From Cobetia amphilecti (GTDB taxonomy: Bacteria > Pseudomonadota > Gammaproteobacteria > Pseudomonadales > Halomonadaceae), in NCBI RefSeq assembly GCF_020217465.1, contig NZ_CP084115.1:2046001-2110000 (forward strand): DNA of 64,000 nucleotides, read 5' to 3'. The first letter of the stretch is position 1. Each line of letters opens with the position of its first letter. The notes under the pieces are model-generated. The model was not told the origin of the DNA and searched no databases. It worked only from the letters and a program-made list of their open reading frames with translations. The translations under genes were made by a program, and so were the position numbers. Positions 8,642 to 18,457 of the stretch are shown one piece after another.

Positions 8642-8960
8642 AGGTGCCTCATGATGGCGTAGGAAGATAGATAGGAAGACAGAAAGGCTGGCCCGGAAAT
8701 GACGAGTACGTAGCGTCTGGGCCGGTTTGTGCTTGGGTGTTGCCCCGCACGGGGCCGAGCACGCTATAATGTGCCCCTTTCGCTTTGACTTGAAAGCCGC
8801 TCAACTGGCCTTATTGTAGGCGTCTCTTGCTGGTGCTTGCGAAAGCTCTCATGTTGGGGCCGCAGGTGCGCTGAACGCAAGACGCGCCGCAAGGCATAAC
8901 ATTGTCATGGTTCACGGTGCTCAGACAGCCCCGTGACCAGTATTGTCAGGAAAGAAAACC
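8642..8960. other. intergenic region upstream of fmdB/aspS
   Basis: 319 bp between the divergent dehydrogenase and fmdB. It contains the putative promoter at 8740-8770 and a GCCCCG/CGGGGC hairpin (8742-8755) overlapping its -35 region. No gene was seen. Confidence 0.6.
8740..8770 (+). promoter_or_regulatory. putative sigma-70 promoter for fmdB-aspS
   Basis: Exact TATAAT at 8765-8770. The best -35 candidate is TTGCCC at 8740-8745 with a long 19-bp spacer. A GC-rich palindrome, GCCCCG-CA-CGGGGC, covers the -35/spacer. It sits 190 bp upstream of the fmdB start. Confidence 0.4.
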
Positions 8961-9185
8961 ATGCCGATCTATGAATACCACTGCAAGGCCTGTGGCCATC
9001 GGATGGACAAGTTGCAGAAGATCAGCGCTGCGCCGCTGACGGAGTGCCCGGAATGCAAGACGGACCAGCTCGAGAAGCTGGTCTCCGCCGCCGGGTTCCG
9101 TCTGGCAGGCAGTGGCTGGTACGAGACGGATTTCAAGTCCGGCAGCAAGAAGAATCTGGCCGGTGGTAGCGACAGCACCGCCTGA
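8961..9185 (+). CDS. FmdB-family zinc-ribbon protein
   Basis: 74-residue small protein with the FmdB-type N-terminus MPIYEYHCKACGH and a second CPEC knuckle: two CxxC pairs (CKAC about residues 8-11 and CPEC about 29-32) form a zinc ribbon. The C-terminal tail is Gly/Ser/Lys-rich. ATG 8961 has AGGAAAG upstream; an earlier in-frame start at 8943 would only add MSGKKT. The biochemical role of the family is uncertain (regulatory or ribosome-associated functions have been proposed). Directly upstream of aspS, as in Pseudomonas. Confidence 0.9.
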   Translation: MPIYEYHCKACGHRMDKLQKISAAPLTECPECKTDQLEKLVSAAGFRLAGSGWYETDFKSGSKKNLAGGSDSTA

Positions 9186-9217
9186 CACAGCTGGGATAGT
9201 GCGTCAGGCATCAGCGT

Positions 9218-9260
9218 GATGAGGGTCAAGGGCGCCCAGCGGGTACCCTTGACCCTCATC
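9218..9260. promoter_or_regulatory. perfect 15-bp inverted repeat upstream of aspS
   Basis: GATGAGGGTCAAGGG (9218-9232) and CCCTTGACCCTCATC (9246-9260) pair perfectly around a 13-nt loop. It is 33 bp after the fmdB stop and 73 bp before the aspS start, with no T-tract. A leader attenuator, protein-binding site or partial fmdB terminator are all possible. Confidence 0.6.
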
Positions 9261-9332
9261 GCCAACGGCAGGCCCTCTGAGACAGATGCGCATCAGCGCG
9301 TCGATCATGAATTTGAGCAACAAGGAATCAAC

Positions 9333-11120
9333 ATGCGCAGCCACTATTGCGGCAAACTGAACGAGACCCTGATCGATCAGGATGTCACTCTGTGCGGGTG
9401 GGTGCACCGCCGTCGCGACCACGGTGGCGTCATCTTCCTCGACATGCGCGACCGTGATGGCATCGCCCAGATCGTCGTCGATCCGGACACCGTCGATGCC
9501 TTCGCCACTGCCGACAAGGCGCGCAGCGAGTTCGTGCTGCGTATCAAGGGCCGTATCCGTCTGCGCCCGGAAGGCACCCAGAACCCGAACATGCCGACAG
9601 GCATGATCGAAGTGCTGGCCAAGGACGTCGAAGTGCTCAACACCGCACAGACGCCGCCGTTCCAGCTCGACGACCACAACAAGGTCGGTGAGGAAGTTCG
9701 CCTCAAGTATCGTTATGTCGACCTGCGTCGTCCCGACATGATCGAGAAGCTGCGTCTGCGCTCGCGCATCACTCACAGCGTGCGCGCCCAACTCGAAGCC
9801 CTGGGCTTCCTCGACATCGAAACCCCGATCCTGACACGTGCCACGCCGGAAGGCGCACGTGACTATCTGGTGCCGAGCCGTACCTACGCCGGCAGCTTCT
9901 TCGCACTGCCGCAGTCTCCGCAGCTGTTCAAGCAGCTGCTGATGGTCGCCGGTGTCGATCGTTACTACCAGATCGCCAAATGCTTCCGTGATGAAGACCT
10001 GCGTGCTGACCGTCAGCCGGAGTTCACCCAGATCGACCTCGAAGCCAGCTTCGTCGACGAGCAGGACATCATGGGCATGACCGAGACCATGATCCGTGGC
10101 CTCTACAAGGAAGTGCTCGATGTCGAGCTGGGCGACTTCCCGACCATGCCGTACTCCGAGGCCATCAGCCGTTTCGGTTCCGACAAGCCGGACCTGCGTA
10201 TCCCGCTGGAACTGGTCGATGTCGATGACCTGATGAGCGGCGTGGACTTCAAGGTCTTCTCAGGCCCGGCCAAGGACGACAAGGGCCGTGTCGCCGCACT
10301 GCGTGTGCCGGGCGGTGCCAGCCTGTCACGCAAGGAAATCGACGCCTACACCAAGTTCGTCGGCATCTACGGTGCCAAGGGCCTGGCGTGGATCAAGGTC
10401 AACGAACGTGCCAAGGGCGTCGAGGGTCTGCAGTCGCCGATCGTCAAGTTCATGGAAGACGTCGTGGATGAAGTGCTGGACCGCTGTGGCGCCGTCGATG
10501 GCGACATCGTGTTCTTCGGCGCTGACAAGGCCAACATCGTGGCCGAGGCCATCGGTGCGCTGCGCGTCAAGCTGGGTGAAGACCTCAACCTCTACACCCG
10601 CGAGTGGGCACCGCTGTGGGTCGTCGACTTCCCGATGTTCGAAGCCGATGCCAACGGCCGCCTGAGCGCGCTGCACCACCCGTTCACCGCGCCGTCCTGC
10701 ACGCCGGAAGAGCTCAAGGCCAACCCGGAAGCGGCACTGTCTCGCGCCTACGACATGGTCATCAACGGCACCGAGCTGGGTGGCGGCTCCATCCGTATCC
10801 ACGATCAGGCCATGCAGCGTACCGTGTTTGAAGTGCTGGGCATCGGTGAAGAAGAAGCGGAAGAGAAGTTCGGCTTCCTGCTCGACGCCCTGAAGTTCGG
10901 CGCGCCGCCCCATGGTGGTCTGGCCTTCGGTCTCGACCGTCTGGTGATGCTGATGACCGGCGCCAAGACCATTCGTGAAGTGATTGCCTTCCCGAAAACC
11001 CAGAGCGCCGGCTGCATGATGACCGACGCCCCGGGCGTGGTCAGCGGTGAGCAGCTCAAGGAGCTGAACATCCGTCTGCGTCAGAAGGTCAAGGTCGAGG
11101 ACGAAAGCGGTCAGGCCTGA
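9333..11120 (+). CDS. aspS: aspartyl-tRNA synthetase
   Basis: 595-residue class II aminoacyl-tRNA synthetase charging tRNA(Asp), bacterial length. An N-terminal OB-fold anticodon domain (about 1-105, [20 protein letters not shown]) is followed by the class II core: motif 1 around [24 protein letters not shown], motif 2 at [19 protein letters not shown], the bacterial GAD insertion (about 290-420) and motif 3 [12 protein letters not shown] near 535. ATG 9333 is preceded by AAGGA. Cotranscription with fmdB is likely, subject to the hairpin at 9218-9260. A strong terminator follows. Confidence 0.98.
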   Translation: MRSHYCGKLNETLIDQDVTLCGWVHRRRDHGGVIFLDMRDRDGIAQIVVDPDTVDAFATADKARSEFVLRIKGRIRLRPEGTQNPNMPTGMIEVLAKDVEVLNTAQTPPFQLDDHNKVGEEVRLKYRYVDLRRPDMIEKLRLRSRITHSVRAQLEALGFLDIETPILTRATPEGARDYLVPSRTYAGSFFALPQSPQLFKQLLMVAGVDRYYQIAKCFRDEDLRADRQPEFTQIDLEASFVDEQDIMGMTETMIRGLYKEVLDVELGDFPTMPYSEAISRFGSDKPDLRIPLELVDVDDLMSGVDFKVFSGPAKDDKGRVAALRVPGGASLSRKEIDAYTKFVGIYGAKGLAWIKVNERAKGVEGLQSPIVKFMEDVVDEVLDRCGAVDGDIVFFGADKANIVAEAIGALRVKLGEDLNLYTREWAPLWVVDFPMFEADANGRLSALHHPFTAPSCTPEELKANPEAALSRAYDMVINGTELGGGSIRIHDQAMQRTVFEVLGIGEEEAEEKFGFLLDALKFGAPPHGGLAFGLDRLVMLMTGAKTIREVIAFPKTQSAGCMMTDAPGVVSGEQLKELNIRLRQKVKVEDESGQA

Positions 11121-11247
11121 TTCAGCGGCGCATGACCGAGAGAGTGACTGGTGGGGCCGTCTGGACTGATTCGATCAGACAAGGGCGGTCCCGCAGTGGC
11201 AGGTTTGTCCCTTTGGCCTGGTAGGCGAGGGGGCGAGCAAGCCCGAC

Positions 11248-11312
11248 AAGGCGGTGCGAGACTGTTTGCTGGCGTTCACGTCAGGCAATGGCAGTGTCGC
11301 ACCGCCTTTTTT
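11248..11312 (+). terminator. aspS intrinsic terminator
   Basis: 12-bp arms AAGGCGGTGCGA (11248-11259) and TCGCACCGCCTT (11297-11308), followed by TTTT. The 37-nt loop is long. Confidence 0.8.
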
Positions 11313-11324
11313 GTGGCATGGTGG

Positions 11325-11340
11325 CTGGTTATATACACAG
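11325..11340. promoter_or_regulatory. putative LexA (SOS) box upstream of ruvC
   Basis: CTGGTTATATACACAG followed by TA: CTG-N10-CAG with an AT-rich centre, differing at three of 16 positions from the E. coli ideal CTGTATATATATACAG. It lies between the aspS terminator and the ruvC start (61 bp upstream), where a ruvC promoter must be. Confidence 0.55.
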
Positions 11341-11400
11341 TAAGGGCGATGGCGCGATGACGACAGCAAAGGTGGAAGGTGTGAGAGACGAGGCGGCAGC

Positions 11401-11979
11401 ATGATCATTCTTGGCATCGACCCGGGCTCACGTCTGACCGGGTATGGGGTATTGGATGTCTCTGCGGCTCAGCCTCGCTATGTGGACAGTGGCTGCATAC
11501 GCATGTCACAGGTCAGCCTGGATCAGCGCCTGGCGCAGATCTATGCCGGTATCAGCGAGGTGATTGCCCTGCATCGCCCCGCGGAATTCGCCATCGAGCA
11601 GGTCTTCATGTCCAAGAACGCCGATTCGGCGCTCAAGCTGGGCCAGGCGCGCGGGGCTGCCATCGTGTGTGCGGCCAATCACGGCTTGCCGGTGTTCGAA
11701 TATGGGCCGCGGCAGATCAAGCAGGCCGTGACCGGTACCGGTGCCGCCGAGAAGTCTCAGGTGCAGCATATGGTCACGCATACGCTCAAGCTCTCCGCCA
11801 CGCCGCAGGCCGATGCCGCCGATGCGCTGGCCATCGCCTTGACGCATTGTTTCGCGCGTCGACGATTGACGCCCGGCAATGACCAGCTGGAAGCCTTGGG
11901 GTTGGGGAACACCAGTCGACGCAAGGGAACCCGTGTACGGCGTAGCAGCAGTTGGCGAGACTTCGAGCCCGACGCCTGA
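11401..11979 (+). CDS. ruvC: crossover junction endodeoxyribonuclease RuvC
   Basis: 192-residue Holliday-junction resolvase that nicks four-way junctions as a dimer with RuvAB. The N-terminal [16 protein letters not shown] supplies the first catalytic Asp, [20 protein letters not shown] the Glu and DNA-contact region, and [13 protein letters not shown] the C-terminal Asp pair; all four acidic residues appear present. The basic Arg/Lys-rich tail ([11 protein letters not shown]) is longer than in E. coli. ATG 11401 has GAGG upstream. Preceded by a LexA-like box and followed by a 312-bp gap before ruvA. yebC/pmpR, which usually lies next to ruvC, is absent here. Confidence 0.97.
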   Translation: MIILGIDPGSRLTGYGVLDVSAAQPRYVDSGCIRMSQVSLDQRLAQIYAGISEVIALHRPAEFAIEQVFMSKNADSALKLGQARGAAIVCAANHGLPVFEYGPRQIKQAVTGTGAAEKSQVQHMVTHTLKLSATPQADAADALAIALTHCFARRRLTPGNDQLEALGLGNTSRRKGTRVRRSSSWRDFEPDA

Positions 11980-12291
11980 CATGCCGCTGAGCGACAAATG
12001 CGGTATTGTGCTCAATTAATAGCGATTTTTCAGTCACTTGTAGAGTGTCTGCCGAGCCTGGCAGCAGCCGATTGAGTGATGCGCCAAGCCGCGTGGCATC
12101 AGGCTTCGTGCCATCACCCAAGGTATGACTGTCAGAAAGATGCGACAAATTCGTCGTGACACTGGGACATGCCGCCTACGCTTCATCTTTGGTAGGCTTG
12201 CCCGCATTGTAACAATCCGTGCAGAGAATCGGGTCTGTGAGCAGCACGATCCCACCGAACACGTTCTCTGCCGAGCAAGGACAGCCGCAAC
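11980..12291. other. ruvC-ruvA intergenic gap
   Basis: 312 bp between two genes that are often closely spaced. It contains AT-richer patches (around 12005-12030 and 12205-12220) that could hold a promoter for ruvAB, but no convincing -35/-10 pair, CTG-N10-CAG box or coding frame was found. Confidence 0.5.
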
Positions 12292-12906
12292 ATGATTGGA
12301 CGCCTGACCGGGACATTGCTGGAAAAACAACCGCCGCAGCTGGTGCTTGACGTACAGGGTGTCGGTTATGAACTGGAAGCTTCGATGAACACCCTGTTGG
12401 GCTTGCCGGCCGTGGGCGAACATTGCCAGCTTTACACCCACCTGGTGGTGCGCGAAGACGCGCAGTTGCTGTATGGCTTCGGCAAGGAGCCCGAGCGTCG
12501 TCTGTTCCGTGAATTGATCAAGATCTCCGGTGTCGGCCCGCGTCTGGCGCTGGCGATTCTGTCGGGAATGGAGCAATCCGATTTCATTCGCTGTGTTCAC
12601 GACGAAGACAGCCGAGCGCTGACACGTCTGCCGGGCGTCGGCAAGAAGACGGCGGATCGCCTGATCATCGAGATGCGTGATCGCCTTAAGCATTGGACGC
12701 TGCCGGCGGATGATGGGCTGGATGAAATGGCGCGTGCCTCCCAGCCGCAACCGCCGGTCACCCATCCTCTGGCGGATGCCGAAGCCGCGCTGGTGTCTCT
12801 GGGCTACAAGCCTGTCGAGGCGGCCAAGATGCTCTCGGGGCTCGAGACCGGCGCCTCCACGGAAGCGCTCATCAAGGCGGCGCTGGCGCGCAAGATGGCC
12901 AGCTGA
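12292..12906 (+). CDS. ruvA: Holliday junction DNA helicase subunit RuvA
   Basis: 204-residue tetrameric junction-binding subunit that targets RuvB to Holliday junctions. Domain I OB fold is at residues 1-62 (MIGRLTGTLLEKQP, VGYELEA). Domain II carries two helix-hairpin-helix motifs (LIKISGVGPRLALAILSG and LTRLPGVGKKTADRLIIEM). A flexible linker leads to domain III (about 158-204, EAALVSLGYKPVEAAKM), which contacts RuvB. Full length and intact. ATG 12292 follows a 312-bp gap after ruvC; ruvB follows after 240 bp. Confidence 0.97.
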   Translation: MIGRLTGTLLEKQPPQLVLDVQGVGYELEASMNTLLGLPAVGEHCQLYTHLVVREDAQLLYGFGKEPERRLFRELIKISGVGPRLALAILSGMEQSDFIRCVHDEDSRALTRLPGVGKKTADRLIIEMRDRLKHWTLPADDGLDEMARASQPQPPVTHPLADAEAALVSLGYKPVEAAKMLSGLETGASTEALIKAALARKMAS

Positions 12907-13096
12907 AGCCTTGCCAGGGCAGCAAACATGCGCCCTATAGTTTCCGTGAAGGAAACGGCGCATCGTGATTGGATTTATTGACTAGGGGTTGGCAGGTTAC
13001 TGGGGTAGAAAGTGCGCGCTTGAACGCAGATGCGCTAGATCGTTGCACCGCCCTGGCAAACCTTGCCACCTGCCACTGACGCACGTTCATGGCCCA

Positions 13097-13132
13097 TGAC
13101 CCGCGTCATATGCGTGACCTGCGTCATCAGGA
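13097..13132. repeat. 18-bp direct repeat (2 copies) just upstream of ruvB
   Basis: catgacccgcgtcatatg (13097-13114) and cgtgacctgcgtcatcag (13115-13132) are adjacent degenerate copies. The second copy ends in AGGAG territory, immediately before the ruvB start. Confidence 0.6.
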
Positions 13133-13146
13133 GTTGAGCAAGCATC

Positions 13147-14190
13147 ATGATGGAGTCGGACCGACTGATCTCCGCGGCGACGCATGATCCGGAAGAGCGG
13201 ATCGATCGCGCCAATCGGCCACGCACGCTGAGTGACTACATCGGACAGCCTATCGTCCGCGAGCAGATGGAAATCTTCATCAGTGCCGCGCGAGGACGAG
13301 GCGATAGTCTGGATCACACCTTGGTCTTCGGCCCGCCCGGCCTCGGCAAGACGACGCTGGCGCATATCATCGCCAGCGAAATGAGTGTCGATATCAAGTC
13401 GACCTCGGGGCCGGTGCTGGAACGGGCAGGGGATCTGGCAGCGATGCTGACCAACCTGCAGGAAGGCGATGTCCTGTTCATCGACGAGATTCACCGCCTG
13501 TCACCGGCCGTCGAGGAAGTGCTCTATCCGGCGATGGAGGATTACCAGCTCGACATCATGATCGGTGAAGGCCCCGCGGCCCGCTCGATCAAGCTTGAGC
13601 TGCCACGATTCACCCTGGTCGGCGCGACGACGCGTGCAGGGCTGCTGACGGCGCCGCTGCGTGATCGCTTCGGCATCGTCCAGCGCCTCGAGTTCTACGA
13701 TATCGAGTCACTCACCGACATCGTGGCGCGCAGTGCCAGGCTTTCCGGCATGGAAGTCGAGATGGAAGGGGCGCTGGAGATAGCGCGTCGTTCCCGCGGC
13801 ACGCCGCGTATCGCCAATCGCCTGCTGCGCCGGGTGCGTGACTTCGCCGAAGTGCGCTCGGATGGTCGCTTGACGCTGGAAGTGGCCGACAAGGCGCTCA
13901 ACATGCTCAATGTCGACAGCCACGGCCTGGATCACATGGACCGTCGACTGCTGCTGGCGATGATCGAGAAGTTCGATGGCGGGCCGGTCGGGGTCGATTC
14001 ACTGGCGGCGGCCATCGGGGAAGAGCGCGATACCATCGAGGATGTGCTGGAGCCCTATCTGATTCAGCAGGGCTTCATGATGCGCACGGCGCGTGGGCGT
14101 CTGGTCACACGCTCGGCCTATCTGCACTTCGGGATCACCCCGCGTGAAGAGCAGGTGCGGCTGGGGCAGGAAGGAAATGACGCGTCATGA
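13147..14190 (+). CDS. ruvB: Holliday junction DNA helicase motor RuvB
   Basis: 347-residue AAA+ ATPase that drives branch migration with RuvA. The N-terminal [16 protein letters not shown] is typical. Walker A is [14 protein letters not shown] (about 61-74), Walker [10 protein letters not shown], sensor 1 LVGATTRAG, and the arginine finger lies in [10 protein letters not shown]; the C-terminal winged helix contains [18 protein letters not shown]. Two consecutive ATG codons (13147/13150) are possible starts; AGGAG at 13131-13135 is somewhat distant. The stop overlaps the ybgC start by 4 bp (ATGA), so translation is probably coupled. Confidence 0.98.
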   Translation: MMESDRLISAATHDPEERIDRANRPRTLSDYIGQPIVREQMEIFISAARGRGDSLDHTLVFGPPGLGKTTLAHIIASEMSVDIKSTSGPVLERAGDLAAMLTNLQEGDVLFIDEIHRLSPAVEEVLYPAMEDYQLDIMIGEGPAARSIKLELPRFTLVGATTRAGLLTAPLRDRFGIVQRLEFYDIESLTDIVARSARLSGMEVEMEGALEIARRSRGTPRIANRLLRRVRDFAEVRSDGRLTLEVADKALNMLNVDSHGLDHMDRRLLLAMIEKFDGGPVGVDSLAAAIGEERDTIEDVLEPYLIQQGFMMRTARGRLVTRSAYLHFGITPREEQVRLGQEGNDAS

Positions 14191-14621
14191 CATCTGAAGG
14201 CGCAGGAAATACGTTGAAGGGTGAAGCGGCATGTTTTCACCACACTGTGCGCGTCTACATCGAGGATACTGATGCCGGTGGCATCGTCTACTACGTGAAT
14301 TATCTGCGCTTCATGGAGCGCGCGCGCAGTGAATGGTTGCGAGCGAAGGGCTTCACGCAGCAAGCCTTGCTTGAAAAAGGCATTCAGTTGGTAGTACACA
14401 GTGTAACAAATCGTTATCTTCGTCCTGCGCATCTGGATGACCTGCTGACCGTGACGGCAACGGCAGGCGCCTTGCGCGGTGCACGCTTGACGTTCACCCA
14501 GAAGGCGCTGCGCGGTGAGCAGATCTTGAGTGAAGCGGAAGTCGTGATCGCTTGCGTCGATGCCACGACCTTGCGCCCCAGACGCTGGCCCGGGGAATTG
14601 CTTGCGGCTCTTGAGGTCTGA
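14187..14621 (+). CDS. ybgC: tol-pal system acyl-CoA thioesterase YbgC
   Basis: 144-residue hot-dog-fold thioesterase, first gene of the Tol-Pal cluster, acting on acyl-CoA or acyl-ACP in the cytosol and linked to phospholipid metabolism. The hallmark is [22 protein letters not shown], where [14 protein letters not shown] holds the 4-hydroxybenzoyl-CoA thioesterase-type catalytic Asp; [14 protein letters not shown] and the second-half strands follow. Start ATG 14187 overlaps the ruvB stop. tolQ begins 123 bp downstream. Confidence 0.95.
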   Translation: MTSEGAGNTLKGEAACFHHTVRVYIEDTDAGGIVYYVNYLRFMERARSEWLRAKGFTQQALLEKGIQLVVHSVTNRYLRPAHLDDLLTVTATAGALRGARLTFTQKALRGEQILSEAEVVIACVDATTLRPRRWPGELLAALEV

Positions 14622-14744
14622 GATCACAAGGCGCAGATGAGGCCGCTGCCAGTCAGGTGCCGAGACGCCAGGCTGATGAACAGATTATTTATCGTGTCAC
14701 TGATTGACGGTGGCACAGACTGAACCAAGTAAAGAGGGATTTCC

Positions 14745-15434
14745 GTGGAAGATTCGATGTCGATCATTTCGCTGTTCGTGAACGCCAGTCTGGTCGTTCA
14801 GGCAGTCATGTTGCTGTTGCTGGCAGCTTCCATTGCATCCTGGGTGGTGATCTTTCAGCGCGGGATGGCATTGTCCCGTGCCAAGCAGGCTTACGCGGCC
14901 TTTGAAAAGCGCTTCTGGTCCGGGGTCGACCTCAATCACCTCTATCGTGAATTGCCGACGGATGAAGAATCCACCCCGGGCGCCTCTGGCGTCTTCCGTG
15001 CCGGCTTCCGCGAGTACAGCCGCCTCAAGCCCAAGTCCAGCAATGCCGATGCGGTGATGGATGGTGTGCAACGCAGCATGCGCGTCACGCTGTCACGTGA
15101 AGAAGAGCGCCTGAACGTTCACCTGCCGTTTCTGGCCACGGTCAGCTCCGTCAGCCCCTATGTCGGGCTGTTCGGTACCGTGTGGGGCATCATGGGCTCC
15201 TTCCAGGCACTGGGTACGGCTCAACAGGCAACTCTGACCACCGTCGCCCCCTGGATTGCCGAAGCACTGGTCGCGACCGCCATGGGCCTGTTCGCGGCAA
15301 TCCCGGCCGTCATCTTCTACAACCGTCTGGCCAGCCGTGCTGATCAGCTGCTGGGTCGCTATGAAGACTTCGCCGAAGAACTTCACTCCATTCTGCATCG
15401 TAATCTGCACGGTCGTGGCAGCAACGACGCTTGA
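14745..15434 (+). CDS. tolQ: Tol-Pal inner membrane motor subunit TolQ
   Basis: 229-residue TolQ/ExbB-family protein that forms the proton-driven motor with TolR and energises TolA during outer-membrane constriction at division. Three membrane segments are visible: about 14-36 (ASLVVQAVMLLLLAASIASW), about 128-150 (PYVGLFGTVWGIMGSF) and about 163-187 (IAEALVATAMGLFAAIPAVI). GTG 14745 with GAGGG six bases upstream is preferred over ATG 14757; E. coli tolQ also uses GTG. Followed closely by tolR. Confidence 0.96.
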   Translation: MEDSMSIISLFVNASLVVQAVMLLLLAASIASWVVIFQRGMALSRAKQAYAAFEKRFWSGVDLNHLYRELPTDEESTPGASGVFRAGFREYSRLKPKSSNADAVMDGVQRSMRVTLSREEERLNVHLPFLATVSSVSPYVGLFGTVWGIMGSFQALGTAQQATLTTVAPWIAEALVATAMGLFAAIPAVIFYNRLASRADQLLGRYEDFAEELHSILHRNLHGRGSNDA

Positions 15435-15448
15435 AGGGAGGCGAGTCA

Positions 15449-15895
15449 ATGAAAGGACCGTATAGCAGAGGCCACAAGCGCAAGCTGTCCTCCGAGATCA
15501 ATGTGGTGCCCTTCATCGACGTCATGTTGGTGTTGCTGGTCATCTTCATGATCACCGCGCCGATGATGACGCAGGGGGTTCAGGTCGAATTGCCCAAAGT
15601 CACCTCCAAGCCGATCGACAATCCCGATGATGTGACGCCATTGATCGTCTCGCTGGACGACAGCGGCAATTACTACATCGATCTGGGGTCGGATGAAGAC
15701 AAGCGCACACCGGTGGCGCTGGACGAACTGGGCAGCAAGGTCGCGTCCATCGTGGCCGAGAAGCCCAAGACGCCCGTGCTGGTCAAGGGTGCCAAGACGG
15801 CGCCCTACGGCGATGTCATGGGGCTGATGAGCACGCTGCAGGGTGCCGGTGTTCCCAATGTCGGGCTGATTTCAGAACCACCGACCGAGGGCTGA
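15449..15895 (+). CDS. tolR: Tol-Pal inner membrane motor subunit TolR
   Basis: 148-residue TolR/ExbD-family protein. Cytosolic N-terminus, a single membrane helix (about 22-42) with the conserved proton-path Asp in INVVPFIDVMLVLLVIFM, then a periplasmic domain (VLVKGAKTAPYGDVMGLMSTLQ) that binds peptidoglycan. ATG 15449 has GGAGG upstream; an in-frame TTG at 15431 is less likely. 14 bp after tolQ and 3 bp before tolA. Confidence 0.96.
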   Translation: MKGPYSRGHKRKLSSEINVVPFIDVMLVLLVIFMITAPMMTQGVQVELPKVTSKPIDNPDDVTPLIVSLDDSGNYYIDLGSDEDKRTPVALDELGSKVASIVAEKPKTPVLVKGAKTAPYGDVMGLMSTLQGAGVPNVGLISEPPTEG

Positions 15896-15898
15896 TGG

Positions 15899-17098
15899 AT
15901 GAGTCAGCCAGAGATAGAACAGCGGGTCGGGTTGGGATTGCCTGTGGTGCTGGCCGTTGGCCTGCACCTGGGCATCCTGATTCTGACTCTGGTGAGTTGG
16001 CCAGAATCCGAACCGGAGAAGACCAACACCACCATCGTCAACGCGACACTGGTCAGTACCGAGACCACGACCAATCAGGCCCAGCAGGCGAAGTCCAGCA
16101 AGGCGCGTGATGCGGCCGAAGAATCCGATCAGCGCCAGAGCGCCAAGGAAGAGGCGGCCAGAGAGGCAGAGCTTGCAGCGGAACAGCAACGCAGCGCCGC
16201 CGAGGAAAAGGCGGCAGCCCAGAAGGCGCAACAGCAAAGGACGGCTGAGCAGGCCAAGGCGGCGGAGCAGTTGAAGGCTGAGCAGGCGGCGGCCGAAAAG
16301 GCCAAGGCAGAAGCGGCCAGGCGTGCAGAGGAAGCCAAGGCGATTGCCCTTGATCGCAAGAAAGCCGAGGCGGAAAAGCAGGCCAAGGCCGATGCCTTGA
16401 AGAAGGCGGAAGCCGAGAAGGTGGCCAAGGCCAAGGCGGAAGCCGAAAAGGCCGCCAAGGAAAAAGCCTCAGAAGAAGCGCGCAAGAAAGCCGAAGCGGA
16501 AAAGGCCGCCAAGGCCAAGGCAGACGCTGAAGCCAAGAAGGCGGAAGCCGAAAAGGCAGCCAAGGCCAAGGCAGCAGCGGAGAAGGCCGAGAAGGAAAAG
16601 GAGGCCAAGGCGGCAGCCGACAAGGCCGCCAAGGAGAAGGCAGCCAAGGCCAAGGCGGCGGAAGAAGCGCGCAAGAAGGCGGCCGCTGAAGCCGCACGCC
16701 AGAAGGCACTTGCCGAGAAAGCGGCGCAGGCCTCTGCCGGCTCGCTGGATAGCCTGATAGACAATGAAAGCGACGCCATCAGCGGCGCCAAACAGGCCGC
16801 TCAGGCAGCCAACAGCTTCGAGAACCTGCTCAAGAAGTATGTCGGACAGAATTGGAATCGGCCCTCGGGCTCCGTTCCCGGTATGACGGTCACGCTGAGA
16901 GTGTCATTGTTGCCGACAGGCGAATTGGTATCGGCAGCGGTCAGCAAGAGCAGTGGTAACGCCGCCTTTGATCGCTCCGCGATTCAGGCGATCCAGAAAG
17001 CCGCGCCGTTTACCGAGATGCAGGACCTGCCGGCTGGCGCCAAGAGCCAGTTCCGAAACTTCAACCTGTACTTCAATCCAGAGGACCTGGGCCGATGA
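15899..17098 (+). CDS. tolA: Tol-Pal periplasm-spanning protein TolA
   Basis: 399-residue TolA. The N-terminal membrane anchor (about 13-34, [20 protein letters not shown]) is followed by a ~210-residue Ala/Lys/Glu-rich helical domain II (about 58-280) that spans the periplasm, and a C-terminal domain III (about 300-399; [36 protein letters not shown]) that contacts Pal/TolB. The start ATG 15899 ([10 protein letters not shown]) was chosen over an ATG at 15895 in another frame. The DNA of domain II is strongly repetitive (aaggc-rich), a natural site for length variation. It overlaps tolB by 4 bp. Confidence 0.95.
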   Translation: MSQPEIEQRVGLGLPVVLAVGLHLGILILTLVSWPESEPEKTNTTIVNATLVSTETTTNQAQQAKSSKARDAAEESDQRQSAKEEAAREAELAAEQQRSAAEEKAAAQKAQQQRTAEQAKAAEQLKAEQAAAEKAKAEAARRAEEAKAIALDRKKAEAEKQAKADALKKAEAEKVAKAKAEAEKAAKEKASEEARKKAEAEKAAKAKADAEAKKAEAEKAAKAKAAAEKAEKEKEAKAAADKAAKEKAAKAKAAEEARKKAAAEAARQKALAEKAAQASAGSLDSLIDNESDAISGAKQAAQAANSFENLLKKYVGQNWNRPSGSVPGMTVTLRVSLLPTGELVSAAVSKSSGNAAFDRSAIQAIQKAAPFTEMQDLPAGAKSQFRNFNLYFNPEDLGR

Positions 17099-18387
17099 GA
17101 CGATTGACCGCATGGATGATGGCAGCCGCCTTGCTGGCAGTGACCAGCCTGGCAAGAGCTGACCTGACCATCGAGATCACCAAGGGCAATGACAGCGCCA
17201 CACCTATCGCTGTCGTGCCGTTCGAGAATCTGACAGGGGGAAGTCTGCCGCAGGACCTCGCACGCATCATCTCCGATGACCTGGCGCGCAGTGGCCAGTT
17301 CGAGCCGATCAAGCGCGACAATCTGATCGCGTTGCCGGGTACGACCCAGGACGTCTTCGTCAATGACTGGAAGCGCCTGGGGGCCAGTTACCTTGTGGTG
17401 GGTCAGGTAAAGACGGCCAGCAATGGCGGTTATAGCATCCAGTATGAGCTGATGGATGTGCTGGGTAACAAGCGCATGCTTGGCGAAGTCATCACCGGAA
17501 GCAATGGTGAGCTGCGCGCGCGTGGCCATTATATGAGCGATGAAATATTTGAGGAAATCACTGGAATTCGCGGTGCTTTCTCGACAAAAATCGCATACAT
17601 TACCGCCAATGGTGTTGGCGACAATATTCGTTTTGCCCTGTACGTGGCGGATTCAGATGGCCACAATAGTCAGGAGATTCTGGCCTCCGATGAGCCGATC
17701 ATGTCACCGGCATGGTCGCCGGATGGCAAGAAGCTGGCCTATGTCAGTTTTGAAGCCGAACGTCCCGCTATCTATGTGCAGGAATTGGGCAGTGGCCGTC
17801 GTGCAAAACTGACAGGTTTCCGAGGCATCAATGGTGCCCCGGCCTGGTCGCCGGACGGACGTAAACTGGCAATGGCATTGTCAAAGGATGGCCAGCCGGA
17901 AATCTATGTGATGGATATTGCCAGCCGTCAGTTCCAGCGTCTGACCAACAATCCTGCGATCGATACCGAGCCGGATTGGTTGCCGGATGGCAGCGGTATG
18001 GTGTTCACCTCTGATCGTGCAGGCTCCCCACAGATCTATCGTCTTGATCTGTCCGGCGGCACGGAACGTGTGACATATACCGGCAATTACAACTCCCGCG
18101 GGCGCATCTCACCCGATGGAGAGAACCTGTTCATGATCAACCGCGCAGGCAACGGTTATCAGGTTGCCAAGCAAGATCTGAAGAGCGGTCGGGTTACCTC
18201 CCTGACCGATACTCAGTGGGATGAATCACCAAGTGTTGCGCCGAATGGCACTATGGTGATATATGCCACTCAGCAAGGAACCCGCGGGGTCCTGGGCCAG
18301 GTGTCGGCAGACGGAAGGGCACAATTCTCCCTGCCGTCAGCACAAGGCGACGTGCGTGAACCTGCGTGGTCGCCGTTCCTGAACTAA
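17095..18387 (+). CDS. tolB: Tol-Pal periplasmic beta-propeller protein TolB
   Basis: 430-residue periplasmic protein with a Sec signal peptide (residues 1-22, [22 protein letters not shown]). The N-terminal domain (about 25-160) carries the TolA-binding region; the C-terminal six-bladed propeller (about 165-430) has repeated blade motifs [52 protein letters not shown] and EPAWSPFLN, and binds Pal. Overlap with tolA is ATGA. pal follows after 70 bp. Confidence 0.97.
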   Translation: MRRLTAWMMAAALLAVTSLARADLTIEITKGNDSATPIAVVPFENLTGGSLPQDLARIISDDLARSGQFEPIKRDNLIALPGTTQDVFVNDWKRLGASYLVVGQVKTASNGGYSIQYELMDVLGNKRMLGEVITGSNGELRARGHYMSDEIFEEITGIRGAFSTKIAYITANGVGDNIRFALYVADSDGHNSQEILASDEPIMSPAWSPDGKKLAYVSFEAERPAIYVQELGSGRRAKLTGFRGINGAPAWSPDGRKLAMALSKDGQPEIYVMDIASRQFQRLTNNPAIDTEPDWLPDGSGMVFTSDRAGSPQIYRLDLSGGTERVTYTGNYNSRGRISPDGENLFMINRAGNGYQVAKQDLKSGRVTSLTDTQWDESPSVAPNGTMVIYATQQGTRGVLGQVSADGRAQFSLPSAQGDVREPAWSPFLN

Positions 18388-18457
18388 ACCACTAGAATGC
18401 AACTGAGCCACCAAGAAAGGCTTGGCATTCGTACCCATTAGAGCAAGGAGTTTCACA

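Noticed and set aside
16260-16740. Repetitive aaggc-rich DNA considered as a mobile or satellite repeat
   Set aside because: It is the coding sequence of the Ala/Lys/Glu helical domain II of TolA.
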